From: EC70 sp018675395
GTDB lineage: Bacteria; Verrucomicrobiota; Verrucomicrobiia; Verrucomicrobiales; DEV007
Reading direction: 5' to 3'
Length of the DNA stretch: 18,274 bases
Assembly: GCA_018675395.1 (NCBI GenBank)
Contig: JABGYE010000150.1
Coordinates: 1-18,274, forward strand
This document shows positions 1 to 8,056 of this stretch, in pieces. Position numbers and translations under genes: made by a program. Below the pieces are notes generated by a model, which saw nothing but the letters and a program-made list of their open reading frames with translations, was not told the origin of the DNA and did not search any database. The stretch's first letter is position 1, and every line of letters starts with the position of its first letter.

Positions 1-18
1 ATAAAATGTGGCCAATTT

Positions 19-24
19 TATAAT
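19..24 (+). promoter_or_regulatory. Candidate -10 box for the left-end operon
   Basis: A perfect TATAAT lies 34 bases before the ATG at 59, which would give a short leader of roughly 28 bases. The matching -35 element would fall at or beyond the left edge of the window, so only half of the promoter can be judged. The region is AT-rich, so a chance match is possible. Confidence 0.35.
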
Positions 25-58
25 TGTATCCACAGCTTAATCCAATAAACTTATTCTA

Positions 59-271
59 ATGAAAGAATATAAAGCAGTAATATATCAAGAAGGAATGCTG
101 GGATCTCTTCTCCTAGGTCAATCAAAAGTAGACCCAGTTAAATTGACCGAATTCTTAAACACAAATGCAGCTGAAGGTTGGAGAGTCGTTACCATGGACA
201 AGGACCAACGCCGGATGCTGTTATTCTTTAAAAGAGAAGCACTTGTCATCATTATGGAACGAGATAAATAA
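59..271 (+). CDS. DUF4177-family small protein
   Basis: A 70-residue soluble protein of the DUF4177 type. The family hallmarks are visible: an N-terminal strand starting M-K-E-Y-K-A-V, a central A-A-E-G-W at residues 37-41 followed by a hydrophobic strand, and L-L-F-F-K-R-E at 54-60. No enzymatic residues stand out and the family function is unknown. The ATG at 59 has no Shine-Dalgarno motif but gives the family's usual N-terminus. The stop codon TAA (269-271) shares its last A with the ATG of the next gene, so the two are probably translationally coupled. Identification rests on recalled family pattern; function is not inferred. Confidence 0.8.
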   Translation: MKEYKAVIYQEGMLGSLLLGQSKVDPVKLTEFLNTNAAEGWRVVTMDKDQRRMLLFFKREALVIIMERDK

Positions 272-672
272 TGAAAAGATCTTCTATTGCTTTTACATCA
301 TTGGTAGCAATTTGGGTTGTCCTTTCTCTTGCACAGCTCTGGGGAGAACCCCTTACAGCTGAAATCTATACGAAGATTAGTTTAAGCTTCCTGTTGATTG
401 GAGGGACAATATTTTTCTGCTCTCTGATAAGCAATGAACATTTAACAGGAGATCTACGGCTTGCGAGTGGTGTTGCAATAGGAAGCATCATCGTATGGGT
501 AATGTTATCACTAGCCCAATTATGGAGTAATAATAATGCAATCGATGCGAGCCTCTACCTAAAACTTACTATCACAATGCTCCTCATCGGAGGAGGCATC
601 CTAGTAGTTTCGATTATCAGAAGAGAGTACAAATCTGAAAAAAAACTAAAAAAGAACAACTTCATTGATTGA
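271..672 (+). CDS. Small membrane protein with internal duplication
   Basis: A 133-residue protein with four predicted membrane segments (about residues 6-24, 36-53, 67-85, 99-116) and a basic C-terminal tail (R-R-E-Y-K-S-E-K-K at 117-125). It consists of two copies of one two-helix unit: residues 6-54 and 67-118 share the identical heptapeptide LSLAQLW (18-24 and 79-85), a Y-x-K motif (33-35 and 96-98) and L-L-I-G-G (41-45 and 104-108). I do not recognise a named family. The start overlaps the upstream stop by one base and its end overlaps the next gene by four bases (TTGA), so it sits between a DUF4177 protein and a secreted enzyme-like protein in one transcript. It probably lies in the inner membrane; its role is unknown. 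Confidence 0.75.
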   Translation: MKRSSIAFTSLVAIWVVLSLAQLWGEPLTAEIYTKISLSFLLIGGTIFFCSLISNEHLTGDLRLASGVAIGSIIVWVMLSLAQLWSNNNAIDASLYLKLTITMLLIGGGILVVSIIRREYKSEKKLKKNNFID

Positions 673-2066
673 AATATAGGACCCTTTGTTTTGCTCTTTT
701 GGGTGCATTAATCCTTTCCTTGGGTAATGCGAGAGAAAGGGTCATCGTACTGACTGATATTTCCAACGAACCAGATGATGAAGAATCTCTGGTTCGTTTT
801 CTTGTCTACTCCAACGAATATGATGTGGAAGGCTTAGTTGCGACCACATCACAGCACTTACGCTCTAAAACTCGAGAAGATCTGATCCAAAGGCAAATCA
901 GTGCATATTCAAAAGTAAGGAGTAATTTATTAATTCATTCCAAAAAATATCCAAAACCCGACCATCTGTTAAAACTCACAGTGAGTGGCCAATCAGGATA
1001 CGGGATGGAGTCGGTCGGAACAGGAAAAAGCACCGAAGGCTCAAAACTTATCATTGAGGCTGCCAATAAACATGACCCTAGACCTCTATGGGTCAGTGTC
1101 TGGGGAGGAGCAAATACTCTAGCACAGGCACTGCATGATGCTAGTAAGGGGAAATCTGAAAGGCAGATGAAAGAACTCTTATCAAGGCTAAGAGTTTACA
1201 CCATTTCCGATCAGGATGATGCTGGTAAATGGATCAGGAAAGAATTCCCTAGCCTCTCCTATATCGTCACCCCGAGTAATAGCTGGAAAGAATATCATCG
1301 GGCAACTTGGACCGGAATATCAGGAGATCGACACTACAAGAACGGCCCCATGCAACATTTTGACTTGGTAGATAATCCTTGGCTCAAAGAAAACATCATA
1401 GAGAACCATGGTCCTCTAGGTAAGCTTTATCCCAAGGTCGCCTACATCATGGAAGGAGACACGCCTTCATTTTTAGGTCTCATTAACAATGGCTTGGGAT
1501 GGTCAATTAGTCCAAGCTTTGGAGGATGGGGGGGAAGGTACGTACTGTATAAGTCCTATGCAGAGGCACGACCAATATGGACCAATAATCACTATTCAAG
1601 AGACACTATAAAAATAAATAATAAACATTACACATCAGATCAGGCCACTATATGGCGCTGGAGAAAAGATTTTCAGCACGACTTTGCTGCTCGGATGGAT
1701 TGGTGCATTACTAAGGAATATTCAAAAGCTAATCACAATCCAATCGTTGTACTGAACGGAAACCAATCAAAAGAAGTTCTATATTTAGATGCGAGACCGG
1801 GAAGCACTACAAAATTTTCAGCAAAGCAAAGTAAGGATCCCGATAATGATGATATGTCCTATCGTTGGATGATTTACCACGAAGCAGGAAATTATCGCCA
1901 TCCCATTAAACTTAGCCATTCGGAAGGGATAGAAACCAGCGTCACTGTGTCCGATAAGAAGACCCTAGCATCGGCAAACAAAATCCACCTAATTCTTATA
2001 GCCGAAGATAATGGATCACCTAGCCTAACTAGTTATCGCCGCGCAGTTATAACAGTGACCAATTAA
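669..2066 (+). CDS. Secreted Sde182/DUF1593-type nucleoside-hydrolase-like protein
   Basis: A 465-residue exported protein. A signal peptide spans about residues 1-21 (basic K-Y-R, hydrophobic core, likely cleavage after N-A). The N-terminal domain has the nucleoside-hydrolase-like motif of the Sde182/DUF1593 family: V-L-T-D-I-S-N-E-P-D-D-E-E at 27-39, then L-V-R-F-L-V-Y-S-N-E and V-E-G-L-V-A-T-T. The acidic cluster replaces the DTDPGxDD metal site of true nucleoside hydrolases. A stretch around residues 365-460 resembles the family's C-terminal beta-sandwich domain, with D-P-D-N-D-D and a final V-I-T-V-T-N strand. The substrate is unknown; relatives are often linked to polysaccharide use. 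The start is TTG at 669, overlapping the upstream stop by four bases; it is preferred because it supplies the complete signal peptide. Confidence 0.8.
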   Translation: MKYRTLCFALLGALILSLGNARERVIVLTDISNEPDDEESLVRFLVYSNEYDVEGLVATTSQHLRSKTREDLIQRQISAYSKVRSNLLIHSKKYPKPDHLLKLTVSGQSGYGMESVGTGKSTEGSKLIIEAANKHDPRPLWVSVWGGANTLAQALHDASKGKSERQMKELLSRLRVYTISDQDDAGKWIRKEFPSLSYIVTPSNSWKEYHRATWTGISGDRHYKNGPMQHFDLVDNPWLKENIIENHGPLGKLYPKVAYIMEGDTPSFLGLINNGLGWSISPSFGGWGGRYVLYKSYAEARPIWTNNHYSRDTIKINNKHYTSDQATIWRWRKDFQHDFAARMDWCITKEYSKANHNPIVVLNGNQSKEVLYLDARPGSTTKFSAKQSKDPDNDDMSYRWMIYHEAGNYRHPIKLSHSEGIETSVTVSDKKTLASANKIHLILIAEDNGSPSLTSYRRAVITVTN

Positions 2067-2069
2067 TTC

Positions 2070-3509
2070 CTAAGATCGTTCTAATTCGTAACCGTCCTTA
2101 GAATCTTTAATTACCCAGCCCTCGTCAATGACTGCATCTCTCAAGCGATCCGATTCATTCCAATCTTTTTCCTGTTTTGCAATCCATCTTCTTTCTGCTA
2201 AATCCTTAACATGGTCAGGAACATCTAAACTTGACTGTTCCGGTTCAAGTACTGGCAAAACCCAACCAAACGCATGAACTAAAAGAGCCAAACCATGTAG
2301 GGCCACTTTTTTAGTATCTTCAGTCACATTGTCCTCTGCTAATTCTTTTTCTAAGGGTTTAATCGCAACAAATAATTCACCGAGAGCAGCTGGTGCATTC
2401 AAATCCTCAAGCAAAGCATCCCAGCTAGATTCGAATGGACCCAGATTCATGCTTCCAGAAGCAGCACACTCACAAAGCTCTTCATATGAAGGTAACTCCC
2501 CGCCAAGACTTTGAACAAGAGAGGCAATCCGTTTAAGATTGATCCTAGCTTCATTCATTCTATCAAAGCTAAAATTAATTTTTGTACGATAAGAGCCAGA
2601 GAGCAAAGAGTATCTCAGCTCGGCTGCAGAAAAACCTCGTTCATTAATATCTTCAAGTGTGTATAAATTACCTAAGCTCTTACTCATCTTGCTGCCCTCA
2701 ACCATCAAGTGTTCATTATGAAACCAGTGACGGGCAAATTCTTTACCAGTAGATGCCTCACTCTGCGCAATTTCATTTTCATGATGAGGAAAACATAAAT
2801 CCACGCCTCCTGCATGAAGGTCGAAGGTTTCTCCTAAATATTTCATTCCCATTGCACTGCACTCCAAGTGCCACCCAGGTCGACCAGAGCCCCAAGGACT
2901 GTCCCAGTAATTATCTCCATCCTCAGGTTTCCTGGCTTTCCACAAAACAAAATCACAAACATGGTTCTTCTCGTATTCGTCTGCATCATTAGCAGTTTCT
3001 CCGGCTCCCGCCATCAGATCACGTTGATCAATACGAGTAAGTTTTCCATAATTTGAATATGATTTTACTGAAAAATAAACTGAACCATCTTCCGAGGGAT
3101 AGGCATTACCATTTTTTATTAATTTCTCAATGAGTTGGATTTGCTCAGGAATATGTTGCACTGCGCTCGGCTCAAGGTGCGGATCCAACATGTTCAATAG
3201 CTTGGCATCTTCATGAAACCGTTTAGTCCATCCGGCAGTGAATTCCACCAAAGATAGCTCAGACTTCTGAGCCTCGCGGATCGTCTTATCATCCACGTCA
3301 GTAATGTTTCTAACATGTAATGTTTTGACACCAGAAAGCTCTATGACCCGCCGAAAAAGATCCTGAACAAGAAATGCCCTGAAGTTTCCAATATGGGCCG
3401 GGCCATAAACGGTAGGTCCGCAGCAATAAAACCTAAAATCTTTCCCATCCTCAGGGAAAATTTCACATCGATTCCTCGAAAGAGTATCATGCAGATGGAG
3501 TCTTTTCAT
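2070..3509 (-). CDS. cysS: Cysteinyl-tRNA synthetase
   Basis: Class I aminoacyl-tRNA synthetase that charges tRNA-Cys with cysteine in the cytoplasm. It is 479 residues long, normal for the family. The HIGH-type motif is H-I-G-N at 39-42 and the K-M-S-K-S loop is at 274-278. The zinc ligands expected from the E. coli enzyme are present as C30, C217, H242 and E246. The C-terminal part after about residue 400 is the usual helical tRNA-binding region and ends with the conserved pattern around A-E-R-R-W-I-A-K and D-x-L-R-D. The ATG at 3509 gives the standard N-terminus. Its stop lies only three bases from the stop of the convergent Sde182-like gene. It appears to be a single-gene unit, divergent from the lipoprotein gene. 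Confidence 0.98.
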   Translation of the reverse strand: MKRLHLHDTLSRNRCEIFPEDGKDFRFYCCGPTVYGPAHIGNFRAFLVQDLFRRVIELSGVKTLHVRNITDVDDKTIREAQKSELSLVEFTAGWTKRFHEDAKLLNMLDPHLEPSAVQHIPEQIQLIEKLIKNGNAYPSEDGSVYFSVKSYSNYGKLTRIDQRDLMAGAGETANDADEYEKNHVCDFVLWKARKPEDGDNYWDSPWGSGRPGWHLECSAMGMKYLGETFDLHAGGVDLCFPHHENEIAQSEASTGKEFARHWFHNEHLMVEGSKMSKSLGNLYTLEDINERGFSAAELRYSLLSGSYRTKINFSFDRMNEARINLKRIASLVQSLGGELPSYEELCECAASGSMNLGPFESSWDALLEDLNAPAALGELFVAIKPLEKELAEDNVTEDTKKVALHGLALLVHAFGWVLPVLEPEQSSLDVPDHVKDLAERRWIAKQEKDWNESDRLRDAVIDEGWVIKDSKDGYELERS

Positions 3510-3608
3510 TAATGGGTCTTATAGAAGGAAAATCGAATCGTTCCACGGGCTTGACTGAATTTCAAGGAGAGGCAGCATTATTAGAAAATAATTCTTATGA
3601 AATTAAAG

Positions 3609-3658
3609 AATTTCGAGGAATTATTGTAAGATTACGAGATTCCTGTAATTTCGAAATT
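3609..3658. repeat. Interrupted inverted repeat between cysS and lipoprotein gene
   Basis: Within the 198-base divergent spacer, AATTTCGA (3609-3616) plus GGAAT (3617-3621) pairs with ATTCC (3639-3643) and TCGAAATT (3651-3658). One 7-base bulge (3644-3650) interrupts the right arm. It could be an operator or RNA hairpin for either divergent gene, or a chance feature of AT-rich DNA. Confidence 0.3.
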
Positions 3659-3707
3659 TTAAGTCGCAACTATACGTTTTGCACTATATTATTCATTCCC
3701 CTATAAA

Positions 3708-4175
3708 ATGTTTATTCAAAAAAATAACCTCTTTGTGCCAATCTTTAGAGCGATCCTTCTTATATTAATCCCTATCGCTTTAATTAGTTGTTCAATTTTT
3801 AATCCAAAGCCAAAACCTGGTCTCGTTGAACCCAAGGCTGCAGTTCCTGCCGATTTCCTATTTAGTTGGCATACCCCTTATAATAAGTGGATGGATGAAC
3901 CAGTAAGAGTTTATTATAACGAAGTATCTTTAGAGGAAATCTTCAAAAATGCACCACTGTTAGGACTCTCCTACAACTTCATTAAGAAGCCCAAGAAAAC
4001 CCCCTTAGTTTCGATAGACAGCATAGGCATAACTAGACGCCAATTACTTTGGGCTATTGCTCATGACAACAATCTGAGTATGAGTTTAAAATCCCTCCCC
4101 AATGGTCACCCTAGTGAAATCATCATCCGAGACCGGGGCGATGCAACTGAAACACAGGGAAAAGACAAGGCTTAG
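3708..4175 (+). CDS. Small lipoprotein with STN/secretin-N-like domain
   Basis: A 155-residue predicted lipoprotein. A hydrophobic signal (residues 8-27) ends in a lipobox L-I-S-C with the acylated cysteine at C28. Serine rather than aspartate follows at +2, which by the enterobacterial rule would favour the outer membrane. After a proline/lysine-rich linker (32-46), residues about 65-143 read like an STN or secretin N domain: V-x-V-Y-Y-x-E-V-S-L-E-E-I-F, then V-S-I-D-S-I-G-I-T-R-R-Q-L-L-W-A-I-A and a closing strand. Such beta-alpha-beta domains usually precede a secretin or TonB-receptor barrel, but here the protein ends. It may therefore be a standalone periplasmic partner (pilotin-like or assembly-related). 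The domain call is my pattern reading; no named family is recognised. It ends 13 bases from the convergent glycosyltransferase stop. Confidence 0.65.
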   Translation: MFIQKNNLFVPIFRAILLILIPIALISCSIFNPKPKPGLVEPKAAVPADFLFSWHTPYNKWMDEPVRVYYNEVSLEEIFKNAPLLGLSYNFIKKPKKTPLVSIDSIGITRRQLLWAIAHDNNLSMSLKSLPNGHPSEIIIRDRGDATETQGKDKA

Positions 4176-4188
4176 CCAGCCAATCATT

Positions 4189-5451
4189 TCAAGCCATCAA
4201 TTCATTTAGGATCTTTCCTAGAGAATCCTTTAGAACTTTATAGGAAAAGTTTTCCACGCATAAACCGTAATTCAATTGGGTCCACTGTCGTGCGAGACCC
4301 TCATCTAAGATTAGTTCCATCGTGTCGGACACAACCTCATTAGTAATTTCACCGTCCATGCTAACTACCTTGAAACCGCACGGCTCAATATCATCCTTAA
4401 ATACAGGATAACGATTCACAAGGACTGGCTTAGAGAAATAAAAAGTTTCTAACAAAGCATTACCAAAGCCTTCATAAAGACTCGGATAAGTAACAAAATT
4501 CGCATGAGGATAAACGTCCCATAGCTTATATAATTTTTCTCCAGAACTATTTAATCCACGAGATTCCCCAATACGTTCCCCTGCCCAGATGACTTTAACT
4601 CCTAACCTCTCAGACAAATCAACTAGTTGATAATAATAGTCCATCCCCTCATCCCCGGCAAGATGCGAAACAACCAAACAGGTATTTTTTTTAGTCAATT
4701 TCTGAATCCTCGAGCATAACTCAATAGATAATTCTATACCTTTTCGTGGCACGATTCTCGTTGGCTGAAGGACCAGAATTTCATCAGGTTCTATTTCGAA
4801 CTGATCACGAAAATCATTTCCATAATCATCAGAATTTGACGGAGGGTTCTCAAAATCAAACACATTAGGGATGACTGTAGATTCCAACCCCAATCTCTGC
4901 ATAAGGGACTCCTTAGCTTGTGAATTGATTACTACATGCTGAAATTTCTCAGCGATTTTAGGAGGGAATGAAGAATCAAGGTAATGCTGAGCGCAACCCT
5001 TTAAAAACCGTTCTCTTTCCCAATAAAAGTCATGATGATGAGCAATCATTGGCAGACCCCTTAATGCCATATTAGTGACAGCTAACCCCATTGGAACATG
5101 CATAGGGATAGCTAAAACATTCTGTGGAATGATCAAATCAATTGCATATTCGCGGACAAAATCCTCTAAAGAATTACGAATCACCTCCTCAAGAACATTC
5201 ACTGAATCAGTAAGGTTATTTGAGCAGGTGCTTAAATTACTAAATAGATTCTCCTGTAAAGGGATGACAGATGGATGTTCAAAAAATGCCTCAGGGCAAA
5301 GACTAGAAGAATCATCAGGAGTGTCCAGTTTACCAGCGAACCAGAAACATTCATGGTCTAACTCTTCTTCAAAAACCTTTGCCCATTTAGAAGCCTCTAA
5401 CGAAACTCCATCAGTGCCATGAAACCGAGTCGAAACAAATCCTATGCGCAT
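4189..5451 (-). CDS. GT4-family glycosyltransferase
   Basis: A 420-residue GT-B-fold glycosyltransferase of family 4. The N-terminal acceptor half begins R-I-G-F-V-S-T-R-F and has H-H-H-D-F-Y-W at 138-144. The C-terminal nucleotide-sugar half carries Q-P-T-R-I-V-P-R-K-G at 229-238 (phosphate-binding Arg/Lys) and the retaining E-x7-E motif E-G-F-G-N-A-L-L-E at 327-335. There is no signal peptide or membrane segment, so it is probably cytoplasmic. The sugar donor and acceptor cannot be read from the sequence. The N-terminal half reminds me of enzymes making small glycosides such as mannosylglucosylglycerate, but this is a weak impression. It lies 87 bases downstream of clpC on the same strand, so read-through from the stress operon is possible. 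No neighbouring surface-polysaccharide genes are present. Confidence 0.85.
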   Translation of the reverse strand: MRIGFVSTRFHGTDGVSLEASKWAKVFEEELDHECFWFAGKLDTPDDSSSLCPEAFFEHPSVIPLQENLFSNLSTCSNNLTDSVNVLEEVIRNSLEDFVREYAIDLIIPQNVLAIPMHVPMGLAVTNMALRGLPMIAHHHDFYWERERFLKGCAQHYLDSSFPPKIAEKFQHVVINSQAKESLMQRLGLESTVIPNVFDFENPPSNSDDYGNDFRDQFEIEPDEILVLQPTRIVPRKGIELSIELCSRIQKLTKKNTCLVVSHLAGDEGMDYYYQLVDLSERLGVKVIWAGERIGESRGLNSSGEKLYKLWDVYPHANFVTYPSLYEGFGNALLETFYFSKPVLVNRYPVFKDDIEPCGFKVVSMDGEITNEVVSDTMELILDEGLARQWTQLNYGLCVENFSYKVLKDSLGKILNELMA

Positions 5452-5538
5452 GACGAACCAATACGTTCAATGATATTACTATCCCTCGTAGGGACCTTTA
5501 AATATAAATAAAAATACCGGCAACAAAGATCACATAAA

Positions 5539-8037
5539 CTAGGCTTTCTCCGCCACAGGCTCACCAGATTCCGCCTTGAATTTAAGACGCTTTTCTTTCT
5601 TATCTACAGTCACTGTAACAAAGTCACCTTCTTTAACATCTCCACGAAGTAAATGCTCCGCTAATGGATCTTCTAAATGTTTCTCAACTGAACGTCTCAT
5701 TGGTCTCGCTCCATATTCTGGGTCATAGCCATCCTCAATGAGAAAGTCTCTCGCCTTGTTATCAACCTTAACATTGATGTCGCGGTTCTTGAGGCGGTCA
5801 AAAACTTTAGCAATTTCCAAATCAACTATCTGAACCAAATCCTTCTTTTCAAGCATGTGGAAAACAATTTGATCATCAAGTCTATTAAGAAACTCCGGCT
5901 TGAAAACCTTCTTTGATTGCTCAAGTATCTTTACCTTCATCCCATCATAATCTGCTGATTCGTTATCCATTGCACCGAACCCAAGGGAAGTTTGCTTCTT
6001 AATCAACTCAGCACCGACATTGGAAGTCATAATAATGATAGTATTTCTGAAATCCACTTTGCGTCCGAGACTATCTGTCACCGTGCCTTCTTCGAGAATC
6101 TGCAGTAAAAGATGCATGACATCAGGATGAGCTTTCTCGACTTCATCAAAAAGAACCACCGAGTATGGACGTCTCCGAACAGCTTCTGAAAGCTGGCCAC
6201 CTTCTTCATATCCAACATAGCCTGGAGGCGAACCAATTAAACGACTCGAAGTAAATTTCTCCATGTACTCCGACATATCAATTTGTATAAGAGCATCAGC
6301 ATCACCAAACATGAACTCTGCCAAGTTACGCGCCAAAAACGTCTTACCAACACCTGTAGGCCCAAGGAAAATAAATGAACCTATTGGCCGCCTAGGATCC
6401 TTAAGATCAGCCCTTGATCTTCTCAATGCTTTGGAAATTGCTGTTACTGCCTCATCCTGTCCAATGACATGACATTTTAAATCATCCTCCATCCTCAATA
6501 ACTTCTCAGCTTCAGCCTCCTCCATGCGTTGAAGAGGAATTCCAGTCCATTTTGAGACGACAGACATTATATCATCTTCCTCAACATCTATAGTATTCTC
6601 TTCACTCTGAGCTCGCCACTCTTCAAGCATCTCCTCCAACTGAGCTTTCTTTTGCTTTTCTTCATCACGCAATGCGGCAGCCTTTTCATATTCCTGATCA
6701 CCTATTGCTTCTTCCTTTTCCTTTCGGATCTCTTCAACGGAATTTTCAAGCTCCTTAAATTTAGGAGGGCGAGTCATTGCTCCAATACGAGCCTTGGCTC
6801 CAGCCTCATCCATAATATCAATGGCTTTGTCAGGCAAAAATCTTCCAGTCAAATAACGTTCTGAAAGCATGACCGCCGATTCAATCGCATCGTCCGAATA
6901 TTTAGCTTTATGATGTAGTTCATACTTATGCTGCAGTCCCTTTAATATTTTAATGGCATCCTCTACGCTCGGCTCATCAACCTTAACTGTCTGAAATCGG
7001 CGTTCCAAAGCTGCATCCTTTTCAATATATTTTCTATATTCATTTAGAGTTGTCGCACCGACACACTGCAACTCACCGCGACTCAATGCAGGCTTAATTA
7101 TGTTCGAAGCATCCATCGCGCCTTCGGCCGAACCGGCCCCAACTATCGTATGCAATTCATCGATGAAAAGAATCACATTCTTCTCCCGAATGATCTCATC
7201 CATCACTGCTTTGATTCTCTCCTCGAACTGCCCTCGGTACTTGGTCCCAGCAACCATCAAAGCCAAATCAAGAGTAATGACTCGCCTGTCGCGTAAAAGT
7301 TCAGGGACGTTGCCTGAAACAATTTCTTGTGCAAGACCTTCAATAATAGCTGTCTTTCCTACTCCAGCTTCACCTATGAGTACCGGATTATTTTTTGTTC
7401 GGCGGCAAAGAATCTGTATCACCCTTTCGATTTCATCTAAACGTCCTATGACGGGATCTAATTCACTGCTTTGAGCCAACTCCGTAAGATCCCGGCCAAA
7501 AGCTCGCAAGGCTGGAGTCTTATTATCTTTACCTCCACCGCTAATTTCAGCCTCCTCAAAGACCCCATCATCTTCATCACCCAAATCACCAGGGCTAAAA
7601 TTAGGATCCAACTCTCTTAAAATTTCATTGCGAGTCCGTTCAATATCTACTTCTAAGTTTTTCAATACCCTAGCCGCTACTCCATCACCTTCCCGAAGAA
7701 GCCCTAAGAGAATATGCTCAGTACCGACATAGGAGTGGTTCAGCGCTTTTGCTTCTTTCCCAGCAAGTGCCAAAACTTTCTTGACCCTAGGAGTGTAAGG
7801 AATGTTGCCAGGAGTCTTGGTCTCTGGTCCAGATCCCACTTGCTTCTCGACCTCCATTCTAACTGTTTCCAGATCCAAGCTCATTTTCTGCAGGACATTA
7901 ACAGCTACTCCCTGACCCAGTTTAATTAGACCAAGTAACAGATGTTCAGTTCCCACATAATTATGGTTGAACCGGTCAGCTTCTTTGCGTGCTAACGCCA
8001 AAACTTGCTGAGCTCGAGGTGTGAAATTATTCATCAT
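5539..8037 (-). CDS. clpC: ClpC-type AAA+ unfoldase
   Basis: The 832-residue ATPase subunit of the ClpCP protease, which unfolds substrates and threads them into ClpP. Two Clp-N repeats (about 5-65 and 80-140) would bind adaptors or phosphoarginine. The first AAA+ module has Walker A G-E-A-G-V-G-K-T (222-229) and Walker B V-I-L-F-I-D-E (288-294). A ClpC-type middle domain with a UVR motif (E-Y-E-K-A-A-A-L-R-D, 449-458) follows. The second module has Walker A G-P-T-G-V-G-K-T (559-566) and Walker B V-V-L-F-D-E (627-632). The L-G-F tripeptide at 685-687 is the ClpP-docking loop, so this is a protease partner rather than a ClpB disaggregase. Two consecutive ATG codons (8037 and 8034) could each start it. 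It lies 19 bases downstream of mcsB in one apparent operon. Confidence 0.97.
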   Translation of the reverse strand: MMNNFTPRAQQVLALARKEADRFNHNYVGTEHLLLGLIKLGQGVAVNVLQKMSLDLETVRMEVEKQVGSGPETKTPGNIPYTPRVKKVLALAGKEAKALNHSYVGTEHILLGLLREGDGVAARVLKNLEVDIERTRNEILRELDPNFSPGDLGDEDDGVFEEAEISGGGKDNKTPALRAFGRDLTELAQSSELDPVIGRLDEIERVIQILCRRTKNNPVLIGEAGVGKTAIIEGLAQEIVSGNVPELLRDRRVITLDLALMVAGTKYRGQFEERIKAVMDEIIREKNVILFIDELHTIVGAGSAEGAMDASNIIKPALSRGELQCVGATTLNEYRKYIEKDAALERRFQTVKVDEPSVEDAIKILKGLQHKYELHHKAKYSDDAIESAVMLSERYLTGRFLPDKAIDIMDEAGAKARIGAMTRPPKFKELENSVEEIRKEKEEAIGDQEYEKAAALRDEEKQKKAQLEEMLEEWRAQSEENTIDVEEDDIMSVVSKWTGIPLQRMEEAEAEKLLRMEDDLKCHVIGQDEAVTAISKALRRSRADLKDPRRPIGSFIFLGPTGVGKTFLARNLAEFMFGDADALIQIDMSEYMEKFTSSRLIGSPPGYVGYEEGGQLSEAVRRRPYSVVLFDEVEKAHPDVMHLLLQILEEGTVTDSLGRKVDFRNTIIIMTSNVGAELIKKQTSLGFGAMDNESADYDGMKVKILEQSKKVFKPEFLNRLDDQIVFHMLEKKDLVQIVDLEIAKVFDRLKNRDINVKVDNKARDFLIEDGYDPEYGARPMRRSVEKHLEDPLAEHLLRGDVKEGDFVTVTVDKKEKRLKFKAESGEPVAEKA

Positions 8038-8056
8038 TATTCAGTTAAAACTAATC

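Noticed and set aside
3512..3706. 64-codon plus-strand open frame between cysS and the lipoprotein gene
   Set aside because: It fills the divergent promoter spacer, ends one base before the lipoprotein start, has no recognisable pattern and overlaps the inverted repeat. More likely chance.
5482..5494. TCCCT-CGT-AGGGA hairpin between clpC and the glycosyltransferase gene
   Set aside because: Only a 5-base stem, and no T tract follows on the minus strand, so it cannot be called a terminator for clpC.
7100..7474. 124-codon plus-strand open frame inside clpC
   Set aside because: Antisense to the highly conserved first AAA+ module; no protein-like pattern.
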